DNA from: Ricordea florida | Lineage: Eukaryota; Cnidaria; Anthozoa; Corallimorpharia; Ricordeidae | DNA length: 64,000 nt | Assembly (NCBI GenBank): GCA_949710005.1 | Contig: OX453274.1 | Span: 27,380,240-27,444,239 of the forward strand | Direction of reading: 5' to 3' | Shown: positions 41,857 through 52,856 of the stretch, one piece after another | How the letters are laid out: each line of letters begins with the position of its first letter | Numbering within the stretch: position 1 is the first letter of the stretch | The notes under the pieces: generated by a model | What the model saw: only the letters and a program-made list of their open reading frames with translations | Told to the model about the DNA's origin: nothing | The model's database searches: none | Program-made: the position numbers and the translations under genes

Positions 41857-44151
41857 GCACACGGTGGTCGGTTGCCATGGGTTTTCCTCCCGCAACTCTA
41901 ATTCGCGCTGGCGCAGAAGCCGTCAGCGGCAGTTGGCGGGATATAAACAAAATCCTTTTTGTGGTTACTCCGTCCTACGGAGTACCACTTTGTCATGGCG
42001 CTATGCGAGTCCGTCCGTAACAATAGAATGTGACGTCACAATAGGATGACGTCTCTGGCTTAAGGCCAAGGTCGGTGCGTGCAAATAAATGCATTTGTAT
42101 GTCTTTTTAGGTCGTTATTTCTTAAAAACTTAATCGATTAAGGAAATCCTATTTCAGGTTTCTTCTGCCGGGTAATTGAAGAGAAAAATTATTTTTCAGA
42201 TTTTTACAGACACGTGAAAACAGTTCTGAAACCAAGAGATATTATATAAAAGATATTACAAAAGTCTGGCATAATCCCTACTTTTAGTAGGTAATCTAAT
42301 AAAGATTCAATATATAAAATTATACCCGAGAATTTATTTCTTGAATTTTAGAGTTTAGAAAACAACAGAACGACGAACGCGAATAAAAAAAACATCGACA
42401 TTCACTTCTACAAAAATTTGAAACGCATAATATGAATCAGGGTTCAAAATAAAATTTCGGATCTGGCCTAAATTTGTCGGCTTTTTATTTTCAAGGCTCA
42501 TATTTTACCGGCTGTCAATCATCTAGTAATGTTCTCACACTTTCCGCGACTACCTGTTGCCTAGCACGTGACCAAAATCTTCCTGAATGAAATTTCGCTT
42601 TCTTCCGTGGGAAACCTTGGGATCGTAAACTGATTAAAACAAGATTTCGCAAATATCCCATGCTTTGGACTGCTGATAAAATTTAAGTGCCAAAATATTT
42701 TCACTTTAATTAACGTGTTTCGCTGCGACAGTTCACTTCCAAACAAATTATGTGAACTATGCAACTTTGTCTAGACAAACTGTCGCGCTTCTTCACTCAC
42801 AAGCACGGAAATCCGTGTTATCAAGCAATATGAATATATAGATGCTTAATTTTTCCACTGAACATTCGAAACATAAAAGAAAATAAGATCTGCATGCATT
42901 GCATATAGCCAATGTTCACCTGACTCTTGATGTTAAAGTAGTACCTGTATTTTTTCACTATGAAAAGGGCTTTTAAAAAACGAGTTTCCATTTATCCTTA
43001 ACATTTTGGAGTAACCACACGCACTCACTGAGTGCCTTTAATTAGAGATGGCGGCAAATACTGTTACGAATAACACCACTAACAAAATAGATTTAAGGCA
43101 TTTCTGTATGGAGGATGAGACGGAAAGGGGAGTAAGATTTTGGAACACAAATGCCGTAGAAATGAAGTTTTCTACCGAAAAGGAATGGTTGAGAAAGGTT
43201 CGTTTTGCGGAGAACAAACCAAACTACGGGATGAGAAATCTTGATCCTGTCCTAGAAGAATTAACTGGCATGGTAACAAGCTGGAGCTTGTAGGTCCAAT
43301 GTTGGATGGATATTTGAAGGAGATCGGTCATTTAATTTATTCAAAGCTCGGACGATCGAGAATGACCGGTCTCATGGCCCCCATTGTGCTTTTTATGCCA
43401 TTCCAAATTTTTAAGCGTCTTTGGGTTTTGGTTCAAGGCTATGGGGGCACCGTGGAAACCAAGAATAGTGGCGAGAAAATCATACTTACTCTCGCACGGC
43501 CCGACACAGCGGAGAAAATATGGTCTCCAGCTAGATTTGCTGGGGAGAATTTTCTTAGGAAGCGGCACTTCGAGAAAATCCCCGAGGAAGGTCGTCTGAT
43601 CCAGACCTATAGCGGGAAGTCGACTGTTGTTTTCATGCAAAGTACGCCGCTCCAGATGTTTTTTACAGTGAAACAACAGAGGATAACAATTATATTTTAC
43701 GTGCAGCGATACGATCGTGATGGATTTGCGAAGTATTCCAATTTGCAAAGGCTTTTGAATTTGGACATGGCTTAAATTTTCAATGGTGAATTAACAACAG
43801 GACTTGCTTGCATTCTGTTTGACCTTGGATACTGTACTTTATATCAAATATCAGAATAGTGACAGCCTCAAATATGAGTTGAACCTTTTATTTTAATTTA
43901 TGATCAGCTTTCTCAGAATTGCAAGCAAAACATTCTTTTATCATGCTTTATTAACCATTTAAGCCCCAATATCGGGACATGCATATGTTCATTATTGTTC
44001 ATCTCTGCAAACTTCTTATGGTTCTACAGAAGTTAGGGAAAAGCATTGAAGACACTAACTTTAATGATAGTGATGTCTGCTTTCGCTTAATCTCATGTTT
44101 CAGAACATAAAAATATATGTTGTAAAGAAAAATTAACAACCGACCATCGTG
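41857..44151. mobile_element. TIR element of unknown superfamily, 2.3 kb, inserted between protease and RT
   Basis: Comparison with the uninterrupted copy at 52430 (gcagacatcaacagtaacc) shows the precise insertion point. The ends gcacacggtggtcggttg and caaccgaccatcgtg are inverted with a 2-base gap. No target duplication is visible. The interior has one broken reading frame (43048-43775) of unknown family. The element cannot be assigned to a superfamily from sequence alone. Confidence 0.75.
43048..43775 (+). pseudogene. Unrecognised protein, about 240 residues, one frameshift
   Basis: The frame from ATG 43048 (MAANTVTNNTTNKIDLRHF) runs to NLDPVLEEL. A one-base shift near 43266 restores WHGNKLELVGPMLDGYLKEI and continues to the stop at 43775. 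Features include KIWSPARFAGENFLRKRHFE and QQRITIIFYVQRYDR. Both halves have similar codon usage and no low complexity, so they were probably one protein. It does not resemble a transposase with a clear DDE pattern. It may be a transposon-borne accessory or captured gene; no function is proposed. Confidence 0.45.
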
Positions 44152-45044
44152 TCAACAGTAACCGGGAAGCTGCGATCGGAAGCCATGTACCATTACAAGA
44201 GCGCCCCCCAATCAGAAGTAAACAAGAGCTGATGGAAATGTAGCTGGAGTGCTTTAACGGTACAGTTGGATGCTTTGAAGACTACACATATCACATCACA
44301 CTAGATCCTAAAGTTCCACCTGTGGTTCATGCACCCCGTAAAGTCCCAATCAAACTAAAAGACAGACTGCAAGTAGAATTAAGTGAAATGGAGAATCAAG
44401 ATATCGGTGCAAGAGTAACAAAGCCCACAGACTGGGTAAGTTCTCTGGTTATCAGGAAAAAAGAAAATGGGCGACTTCGCTTGTGCCTCAACCCCAAAGA
44501 CCTGAACAAGGCGATTAAGAGAGAGCACCATCCAATCGCTACTCTTGAAGAGATAACACCGAAGCTGACAGGAGCAAAACTCTTCAGCAAACTTGATGCT
44601 CGAAACGGATACTGGAATGTAAAACTGGACGAGGAGTCCTCGTACCTGACAACCTTTAACACACCATTCGGCCGGTTCCGTTTCCTTAGGATGGCATTTG
44701 GCCTACGCATGAGTCAAGACATCTTTCAATCCAAGATTGACGAAACATACCGTAATTGCCTCGGAGCTATTGGGATCGCAGACGATATTACTGTCTATGG
44801 AAAGAGTGACAAAGAACATGACTTGCATCTACATGAAACTGGGGAGGACATTCAGTTAGCCTTGTTAGCACTGCGAACGACGCCCTTAAGTTCCAATGTA
44901 GCATCTCCGGCTGAGCTACTAAATGGCCGAATTTTCAAATCCACACTCCCTGGAAAAATTTATCCATCAAGAAATCAAGAGGATTTTAGGAATTGGCTTA
45001 AGGCGAGACAAGAGAACCAGAGCCATTACTATAACAGACCCTGA
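44152..45044 (+). pseudogene. Reverse transcriptase fragment fused to integrase C-terminal part
   Basis: After an in-frame TAG at 44241 the frame gives the RT fingers and palm: WVSSLVIRKKENGRLRLC, motif A LFSKLDARNGYWNVKLDE, motif B region TPFGRFRFLRMAFGL and motif C GIADDITVYG. Shortly after, the sequence jumps to LALLALRTTPLSSNVASPAE, which belongs near the integrase C-terminus. RNase H and the catalytic integrase core are missing, so an internal deletion of roughly 2 kb or more is inferred. It is non-functional. Confidence 0.8.
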
Positions 45045-45059
45045 ACAGACACACTAAGG

Positions 45060-45427
45060 AACTCCCTGACCTACACAAGGACCAGGCCATCCACGTACAA
45101 GATCCTGTGAGGAAGACGTGGAACCCTGCCAAGGTTATAAGTCGGGGAGAAGCACCCAGGTCCTATATTGTGGAAACAGAAACAGGCGCTCAGTTACGAA
45201 GGAACAGGATCCACCTGAGACCAAGTAGCTCACCCAATATTCCAACAAGCAACTCGCTGAGCAGTATTCCAGAAGAATGTACAACAACTGAGATTCAAAT
45301 GCCTTCAGGTCCTGACCCACAAGAAATCGCCCCAGTGGACAAGCCACTAAGGAGGGAAACAGGAAACTGTCAATTGAAAACGCGCACGGGCCGTGAGGTC
45401 CGAACACCGGAAAGACTTAACTTGTGA
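45060..45427 (+). pseudogene. Integrase C-terminal tail
   Basis: In a different frame from the preceding part: PVRKTWNPAKVISRGEAPRS and YIVETETGAQLRRNRIHLRP match the SH3-like C-terminal end of Ty3/Gypsy integrases ('W.pa.V......prSY.V....G...RRNr.hlr'). Ends at TGA 45427. Confidence 0.7.
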
Positions 45428-45536
45428 CTGTTATATAAGTAAACGTTAGTTTAAGGTATAAAAAGCAAGACGGCAAATTTTATTTCATTGACTTTATTTG
45501 TTTATAATACACCTATTCATAATTGAGAGAGTTAAT

Positions 45537-47243
45537 AGCGGGGCTCCCACGCGCGCGAAGCGCGCGTGGGACAGAGCCCCATACTCATGGAATATGGTCA
45601 ACCTCTTTTCTTTTGGTTGTCACGTGACTGACCGAGCGTACGTACGTACGTACGTACGTCCGTACGTACGCGTCTACAGATTGTACGGGTAGGGTAGGGG
45701 AGACTATCAAATGGAAGGGAGGGGTATCTCAGGCGTGTTTTGGCAAATCCACATCTTTTATATTGGACATTCACAATATGTCAATTGGAGGTCAATTGAC
45801 AGCTGTCAAAACGGGATAGCCACTGACCAGCATCACATGACCAAATTGTAGGCTCATGTGTTAACTCATCGAGTTCTGGTAGCCCGCGTATTTTTGGCGG
45901 GAAATTGTGTTGACGACTGAAAATAAATTTTCAGTTCATTGTCTTTTTGAGACAATATTATTACTCTACACTGTGAAACTTTTACTAAAGGATAAACGAA
46001 ACAATTTCTATTGCTATTGTCAACAAACAATAGCAGAGAAAATATAATTTGCAGAACACAGCGTTCAGGTGAAGAGCAACGGGAAAGAGAGCGGAAGAAA
46101 GCAAGAATTAACTGGGGAAGAATGAGCGAAGAAGATCTCCAAAGAAGGCGAGCTCGGGAAAGAGAAAGGAGACGAAATTATAGCGAAGAACGCCGACAAG
46201 CAGAAAGAGTCCGGGCTCGAGAAAACTGACAAAATGTTAACGAAGAACGCCGAGAAGGGGAAAGACTCCGTGCTGTGGAAAACAGACAAAATTGTAGCGA
46301 AGAATGCCGAGAAGCGGAAAGACTCCGTGCTGTGGAAAACAGACAAAATTGTAGCGAAGAATGCCGAGAAGCGGAAAGACTCCGTGCTGTGGAAAACAGA
46401 CAAAATTTTAGCGAAGAATGCCGAGAAGCGGAAAGACTCTGTGCTTTGGAAAACAGACAAAATTTTAGCGAAGAACGCCGAGAAGCGGAAAGACTCCGTG
46501 CTGTAGAAAACAGACAAAATTGTAGCGAAGAACGCCGAGATACCCTGCTAAAAGCCATGTACGAGAGAAACCTCGGCTCGTAGGGTAAAGCAGAGAAGGT
46601 TTTTTGCTCATGATTATGAATTATAGGATTGAAGGAAACCCTGAAGTTTTTGAGTGCTTAATAATTTTACGATTTCATTTAATAATTCAATTTGAGTGGC
46701 ATCCATAACTCAATTTAATTATAACATAACAAAAAGGAAAAACATTTACATTTATTTTGCTTCCACGCAGGCTATATACTGGAACTCAGATATCAAGCTA
46801 AATTAAGTAAAAAATGCTAGCGGAACTGTCTAAATGTGTTTTTATATAGATAGTTTTATCTAAGTCCTTTTGCATACATTTTACCATACCTTGGAGTAAA
46901 CATTTATTTTACCGAGGTGTTCGTTTTAACACGAAAATGACAAGAGTTGTGTCCTGCATTTCCCAGTAGGTTGTACAAATCTTTTAAATACATTTACGTA
47001 AAAAGAATGGTTAATTTCATCAGGAATAGAATACAGTACATTGATAATTTGTGTTTTTTTGTAGAATATACTCCATGACTTTGTAGGTAGAAAGACCGTA
47101 CTAATGGAGACGAAAGTTTTGACAAAAATCATACCGACCTCGACACTAAACTATAGTTAAAAACGTTTGTGAATTCCTTCACAATATTTTAGAATGCTTT
47201 TACAGTTTAAAGTGAAATGAAAGTACTAAACGGGAGCCCCGCT
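45537..47243. mobile_element. TIR element with GC hairpin end and an R/E-repeat gene
   Basis: AGCGGGGCTCCC at 45537 is inverted at 47232 (GGGAGCCCCGCT). The left end carries a GC-rich hairpin (cacgcgcgcgaagcgcgcgtg) and a (gtac)n microsatellite at about 45637-45672. The interior has the 19-residue-repeat frame. It lies between the integrase tail and the 3' LTR. No target duplication or transposase was found. Confidence 0.55.
46011..46583 (+). pseudogene. Arg/Glu-rich protein with 19-residue repeats, one stop
   Basis: The frame begins MLLSTNNSRENIICRTQRS, becomes Arg/Glu rich (EERRQAERVRAREN), meets TGA at 46227 and continues in the same frame with five 57-base repeats of the type NCSEECREAERLRAVENRQ, ending at YERNLGS. 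The 19-residue period and the S/T-E-E-x-R-E-x-E-x-x-R-L-R register match the Helitron exon at 35381-35863. Predicted to be helical. Whether a first exon precedes 46011 is unknown. Confidence 0.5.
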
Positions 47244-47321
47244 TTTAGGATTGCTAAATCTATATATTATATGCGTTTTTTCATCTTCTTCTGGCACATA
47301 TTGTTAATTAAGAGAAGGGGA

Positions 47322-47445
47322 TGTAACATATTAGCATATTACACATGTTAGCATATTAGCATATTACACGTGTAGTTAATCATGATGCAAGCGGTGGGCC
47401 TTCGCACACAGGCAGTTGAATAAACGTACATCGACAAGCATTACA
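47322..47445 (+). repeat. 3' LTR, 124 bp
   Basis: TGTAACATATTAGCATATT to AAGCATTACA, preceded by a purine tract and followed by GACAC, the duplicated target. It lacks the 87-bp segment of the 5' LTR. Confidence 0.9.
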
Positions 47446-47450
47446 GACAC

Positions 47451-47685
47451 AATAACGCAACAGAAAAATACGAGGGTCACGGCAGTACCAAGAGTCACGG
47501 CAAAACGATCGGGACCTGAAGAGGAGTCTTCATTATTCCTCTTCCCCGGTCCTCTTTAGCCCCCGATACTACAGAGGAATATTAAGATCGCAGACAGCGT
47601 AACTGTCACTCATCATTCCAAGATCGACAAATCAATTATTCCAGAAGAAGTTGTTATTTCGTTATTCAACCCCACAATATGGCGT
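47451..47685. other. Short intergenic gap
   Basis: No feature recognised; contains a repeated word, 'tcacggca(g/a)'. Confidence 0.4.
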
Positions 47686-47687
47686 TA

Positions 47688-48092
47688 CACTCTCTTTTTT
47701 TATAAGAACTTTTTATAAGAACTTTTTATAAGAACGTCGAGGCTGAGATGAACCAAAATTTTAAGAACGTATTAAGAATAATTTTCCTCAGGCTTAGAGT
47801 CGATTAAGAACGTTTTTATTTTGCTAATCTGTACATTTTAAAGATGACAAGCATAACATTTACGTAACAAAAAGACAAATGTAAATTAACCAAAATACTT
47901 AAGGGTATGTTTTGTGTCACAGTAACAAAGGTGACACACATTTCGGTTTGTCATAATCAGCAGCTCTTATTTATAACTGTTCCAAAATAACTTCCACACC
48001 ATCAAAGTCGTCAGTAGATTAGGTCTGAGAAACATGTTGAGAACGCTCAGCCTTAGTTCCAAAATTAGACGTTCTTAAAAAACGAGTGTATT
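47688..48092. mobile_element. MITE, about 400 bp
   Basis: acactctctttttttataag at the left and cttaaaaaacgagtgt at the right are inverted. A local tandem (ctttttataagaa, three copies) lies in the left end. Interior sequence lacks coding potential. Confidence 0.55.
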
Positions 48093-48359
48093 CCATTATT
48101 CTAACAAAAACATTACCGTTATTGTTATTCCATTATTCCTCTTCACCCCACAGAAAGACGAAGCGAACTCACGGCAAAACAATACTGACTCACGGCTATC
48201 AGGCCTGGAGACCTGAGCCCATGTTTGACTTGCCATGAAGACATGAATAACAATATGAGTCTTGTAAATGGGTGATCTCGAATAACCAGTTACATAGTAA
48301 ATCAGTTCACTAGACCACGGTTAAAGTACATTAAGTACACTCTAATGTTGCCATTTCAC

Positions 48360-49030
48360 AGTTGAAATATTTGTAAGGACAACTGAAACCAGGTATTTTT
48401 CAAAGTGCAGATAACTGACATCCTGGTTTTCATTGTCACGACGTCAAATGTAAATTTAGAAAACATTCCATTTATAAAATCCAGAATCTAGGAAAGGAAA
48501 GAAAATATAAAGGCAAACAGCCTCGCCAAGATTGAGCTTGTCTGGGTTCGATTTTTCATATACGAGATACTGGAAGGAATATTTCATCCAATTTATAGAG
48601 CTTTGTAGGGAGACACCATGTTAGTGTCTCTCTGAAGGAAACCAAGATGGCGGTCAGAAACCAGTGGATACATCTTTGATTGATTTTAGCTGCGAGAGCG
48701 TGAATTTATCACGCGACAAACTGAAAAACATTATGTACAGTAATACTTATACTAAGACAAGGACTGTTCAGATAGCAAAATCTCACAAGATAAGTTACTT
48801 TCTCTCCGCCACCATTAAAATTCTGTGTCACCTAAAAGCTTAAGAATTAAAGAGTATTCTATCGCAAAGCGGAGAACCCTTTCGAGCTGAAAATTTGTAT
48901 ACATAAAAGTAACTGGCTTCTCTAATACCTCTTTACGATAAAAGCTCAGAAGAATCTACAATTCTTTAGCCTACATTTTTGATGGCGTTACGTGCAAACC
49001 AGCAATAACCATAAGTGACTTAAATTTCAC
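48360..49030 (+). repeat. Long direct repeat copy 1
   Basis: Similar, at roughly 90% by eye, to 50495-51335. Shared landmarks in the same order are caactgaaaccaggtatttt, cattgtcacgacgtcaaat, gatttttcatatacgagata, gaaggaaaccaa-atggcgg and cgaacct-like 'ggagaaccctttcgagctga'. Copy 1 lacks about 230 bp present in copy 2. No coding frame is conserved between the copies. Confidence 0.75.
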
Positions 49031-49239
49031 AAACATATAGGTACATAACGTTTGAGTGCAAAGTGTGTATAACTTTCGAAATCCCTCAGACCGACTACTC
49101 TTGCAGGCAAAGTAACCTGACGCTGAGGCTTTATATGAGCACAATGCTGAATCATGACCAGAGCTCCCATGCAGTTTTCGTGAGTACAATTCACATACAA
49201 AAGTTTTCCGACACTTATCCTAGCGTATTGTACCAACTA

Positions 49240-49935
49240 TCACAGCGAAGAAAGATTTATAAATCCTACGACCAGGACATAACAGCGTCTAGGCGAATAT
49301 TTCCTGTTGCCATAGAAAGGCCTTGCCAGACCGAGTATGATCAATATGTCGTCATTTGGATCGTCTGGAAGTGTTCTTTTGTCTAATGCGGTAAACGGGA
49401 GGTTGAATGTAACTCCTACCCATCGGGAAAAGCTACTGTAAACTTTGATATCTGATCGCTTGCATCTGAAGACGGTAACGGAAGGGCAGTTAGTACCTTC
49501 AGGAACGTACCATTTGTCATCACCATTGCTTACGATTGTTTCGCCGAACGCTTCCGACACCGAACGGTGGCTGTGAAACCGATAAAGAAGATGATAGATG
49601 GAGCATTGGTGCATTGGAGCATTTACCTGCAACGGATAACGAGAGCGAGATTCAGAAGCTAGCAGTGGGCCAATGTACTCTACGTGAATGTCGTCCCTTC
49701 TATGCGGATATGGAATCACTTCAGGACATCGCTGAATGACACAAAACATATACTGTTCTCCAATGTTCATTGTGGGATCTTTAGCCAACCAGATAAGTTT
49801 ATCTTCTCCCGTTAATCTAAGCAACGGTCTGACCAAAGTATTCCGATCCATATCTAAGCCGATGTAGCAAACGCCGTTATTGCTTCGGGCTTTTGCTACG
49901 ATTAAAAGCCTAATATGTTCCATTTTATATTCCAT
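49240..49935 (-). CDS. Possible dual OB-fold domain protein, 231 residues
   Basis: One uninterrupted exon from ATG 49935. The N-terminus, IRLLIVAKARSNNGVCYIGL, followed by DMDRNTLVRPL and MNIGEQYMFCVIQR, resembles the start of the 'dual OB-containing' (Doub) domain. That domain opens with a strand, 'C.aG.d....wiRPv', and a second strand with 'G..v.l'. The C-terminal half (RWVGVTFNLPFTALDKRT) has no recognised motif. Doub proteins are mostly bacterial and linked to conflict or nucleic-acid systems, so an animal copy would be unusual. The family call is tentative; the ORF itself looks real because it is long, of balanced composition and free of stops. It stands alone between two long direct repeats. 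Confidence 0.4.
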   Translation of the reverse strand: MEYKMEHIRLLIVAKARSNNGVCYIGLDMDRNTLVRPLLRLTGEDKLIWLAKDPTMNIGEQYMFCVIQRCPEVIPYPHRRDDIHVEYIGPLLASESRSRYPLQVNAPMHQCSIYHLLYRFHSHRSVSEAFGETIVSNGDDKWYVPEGTNCPSVTVFRCKRSDIKVYSSFSRWVGVTFNLPFTALDKRTLPDDPNDDILIILGLARPFYGNRKYSPRRCYVLVVGFINLSSL

Positions 49936-50092
49936 TTGCGTGTACGCATATTCTCCGACTCCGCGAGGCTATAAGCTGCTTTGTTCGGCTAAATTGCAGA
50001 ACACCTGGCCACTTCATTTACATACTGCTGAATAACAATAGAGTCCGTTTTAATGTGCCTCCCTTCGTTCCCACAGAATCGCAAACAAAAAC

Positions 50093-50170
50093 CGAGAAAA
50101 AACCGAGGGAGTATTGGGGAGAGGGGAGGCGGGCCTCCCCTCTCCCCAATACTCCCTCGGTTTTTTCTCG
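50093..50170. repeat. Perfect 38-bp palindrome with 2-base spacer
   Basis: The left arm from cgagaaaaaaccgagggagt to gaggggaggc is repeated exactly inverted from gcctcccctc to ttttttctcg. The two arms have no mismatch. As RNA it would form a 38-bp hairpin. Confidence 0.95.
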
Positions 50171-50494
50171 CGCTCGCTTTCTTTCGCTAGTCTCCACCAA
50201 CTGAGAGCCTGGAACAGGCTACATTTACACTCATAGGTGGATAGAAGTAACGCGGAATGGAAACTCATGAAAACACGACGACATTTTTACGACTAGTTTG
50301 CAGAATGCAAAATTGGAGTTTAGTTTAATAACGAGCGCGATGTCACTCGCTCAGACGGTCAACGTTCCATGGGTCGTAAACTTTTGTTTGTAATTCCGCT
50401 GACCAATGCATAACTTGACGATGAAATTTTCAAAATGTCTACAAATGTGAAATGTTTTTCCGTATTGGCCCGAAATGATCTTCAAGTGCTCCTC

Positions 50495-51335
50495 GGAATG
50501 GCAACTGAAACCAGGTATTTTGCAAAGTGCAGATAACAGAGATTCGAAATTTATTTTTTTGTATTTACCCAGGTTTGGTTAGCCAAGCCTATTAACTTGA
50601 ATGGTTAATAATATTTCCTTGATCAGATCGCAATTCATGCTGTTCTGGTTGAAAATGGCCCGTTGTCTTGATTCCGCTGAATGCCAAAGATAGCAAAGAA
50701 TGCGTGGTCCAGTTGTATCATTTTTTCAGAGTTCTCAAAATAGTTTGCGTTCATCACACGCTGGTTTTCATTGTCACGACGTCAAATATAAATTTAGAAA
50801 ACATTCCATTCATAAAATCCAATATATATGCAAACAGCCTCGCCAAGATTCAGCTAGTCTGGTTTCGATTTTTCATATACGAGATACATGAAGGAATATT
50901 TCACCCAATATTCATAGAGCTTTACAGGGAGACACCATGTTGTGTCTCTCCGAAGGAAACCAACATGGCGGCCGGAAACCAGCGGATACATCTTTGATTG
51001 ATTTTAGCTGCGAGAGCGTGAATTTATCACTCGAAGAACTGATAAACATTACAGTAATACTTGTACTAAGACAAGGACTGTTCAGATAGCAAAATCTCAC
51101 AAGATAAGTTACTTTTTCTCGGCCACTACTGAAATTCTGCGTCACCTAAGAGCTTAAGAATTAAAGAGTATTCTATCACGAAACGGAGAACCCTTTCGAG
51201 CTGAAAATTTGCATACATACAAGTGATTGGCGTCTCTAATACCTCTTTACGATAAAAATTCAGAAGAATCTAATATTCTTTAGTCTGCAATTTTGATGAT
51301 GTACGTGCAAACCAGTAATAATCATAAGTGACATT
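50495..51335 (+). repeat. Long direct repeat copy 2
   Basis: Counterpart of 48360-49030 in the same orientation, with an extra segment at about 50540-50770. It is followed by unrelated sequence and then the second gag-protease fragment. Confidence 0.75.
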
Positions 51336-51523
51336 AAAATCAGCACATGCCGGTAACAACGAGTAGAGCGAAAACGCTTTGTTACAAACCTCCCTACTTT
51401 TCATGTGCAAATCATTTTATTTTCAAATAAAGAACAGGAAGGTTTGTAACAAAACAAGGTCACCTCCAGCCTCACTTCTATTCAAAGGCCAGGGTACTAA
51501 GCACAACTATAAAATGGTCTATT

Positions 51524-52563
51524 CCGCGACAACACTGAAGTCGAAGACAGAGTGTTAAATCAACTTGTTTGGGGTTCAAAAATCACTCGCGGCAAAACAT
51601 TGACCCTCGCAGCCGCTATCGAGATTGCAAGAAGCCACGAGGCTACGAGTGAGCACATGAAGACATTGACTGAGCATAGTAAAAGTTATCAAGACGGAAG
51701 AAATATCGATTCTATTCGAAAAGAACAAGAGAGAGAATTTTGTGACAATTGCCGTAAGCAGCATCAACAATATCCGGGAAACAAATGCCCAGCTTATGAT
51801 TCAACATGTCTAAAATGTGGTAAAGTCTATTACTGGAAAGCAGTCTGTAGATCCGGCAAACGGAAACAAACAAGTCAGGGAACAAAGCCAACCTCAAAGA
51901 AAACTATCCACACTATTGAAGAGAATTTCCACGACTCAGCCCACGATGATGACGATGAAGTTCTAACAATCAGCACCATTGAAATTAACGCCATGTAAGG
52001 TGTCTCTAATGACACACGCGATGAAATCTTCGCCCTACTTGAGATTTTTCAGCGAGAAAAAAAGCGGAAAATAAACTACAATGCAAAGTGGATACAGGCG
52101 CGAAGAGCAACATGCTGCCCGTTCGACTACTTCGCATTGTCGCTCCAGAGAAATTTGATCATGATGACGGAAACCCCAAACCAGAAGCTTTAGAGAAAAA
52201 TGAAACCGTTCCCTTAGCATATGGCGGCTCCATAATTAAACAAGTGGGCACTGGAAACATACGTTTCAAGTACAAAGAGAAGAAGATCAACTGCATTTTC
52301 TATGTAACCGACACATCTGGCCCAGCCATTTTAGGGTTAAAAGCATGTACTGCATTAAAACTAGTATTACACTGCACACTCAAAACAAACCAGACTGAAC
52401 CAACTGGCAATTTCAACGTCGCAGCACAACATGCAGACATCAACAGTAACCGGGAAGCTGCGTACATCGGAAGCCATGTACCATTACAAGAGCGCCCCCC
52501 AATCAGAAGTAAACAAGAGCTGATGGAAATGTAGCTGGAGTGCTTTAACGGTACAGTTGGATG
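51524..52563 (+). pseudogene. Second gag-protease fragment of the same LTR family
   Basis: Homologous to 40920-41856 plus 44152-44276. The capsid end TLAAAIEIARSHEATS is followed by a knuckle remnant with CRKQHQQYPG and KCGKVYYWKAVC, a stop at 51998, and the protease region with VDTGAKSNMLPV. The frame then ends at an in-frame TAG at 52532, the same position as in the other copy. It is truncated at both ends, at 52563 abruptly. It is the uninterrupted reference that reveals the insertion at 41857. Confidence 0.8.
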
Positions 52564-52856
52564 TTTCATGACGAGATTAATGAGAGTCTGAAATTCACAA
52601 CAGGACATGGGTTTGAATTTCCGGTGATGTCATTTTTCTTGTGCTAATTAGATTACAAATCTGTCAATGCTGTACAATTTGTGGGTGTTTGTGATCGTTA
52701 GTGGTGTATGAGCTGTTTGTCAGTTGACAGAATGATCTACTGGCGTAAACCAGATCACCAGCCATATATGGCTGGTTAAAAAGTTAAAATAGTTAATATT
52801 ACTGACCAAAATGCTGCATTGCGCGAAATTCAAAGTACCGTGGCGCGAACAAGAGC
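52564..52856. promoter_or_regulatory. Upstream region of the Ulp1-like gene
   Basis: Between the gag fragment and the start codon. It contains an AT-rich patch and the GC-containing leader 'accgtggcgcgaacaagagc' just before ATG. No definite promoter element could be assigned. Confidence 0.3.

Larger units (their letters stand above)
39550..47445 (+). mobile_element. Ty3/Gypsy-type LTR retrotransposon, defective, with three insertions
   Basis: Two LTRs (39550-39760 and 47322-47445) start TGTAAC and end TTACA. They are flanked by the 5-bp duplication GACAC (39545-39549 and 47446-47450). Immediately inside the 5' LTR, tggtggcagcg is a likely primer-binding site, and agagaagggga precedes the 3' LTR as polypurine tract. 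Gag, protease, part of reverse transcriptase and the integrase C-terminus follow in order, so it is Ty3/Gypsy-like. RNase H and the integrase core are deleted. It also contains a Harbinger derivative (39794-40496) and two other TIR elements (41857-44151, 45537-47243). It cannot be autonomous. Confidence 0.9.

Noticed and set aside
46065..46558. Minus-strand Ser/Phe-rich repeat frames
   Set aside because: Antisense of the 19-residue repeat gene at 46011-46583.
48971..49236. Minus-strand frames next to the dual-OB-like ORF
   Set aside because: They start in the direct repeat, have no motif and are not conserved in the other repeat copy.
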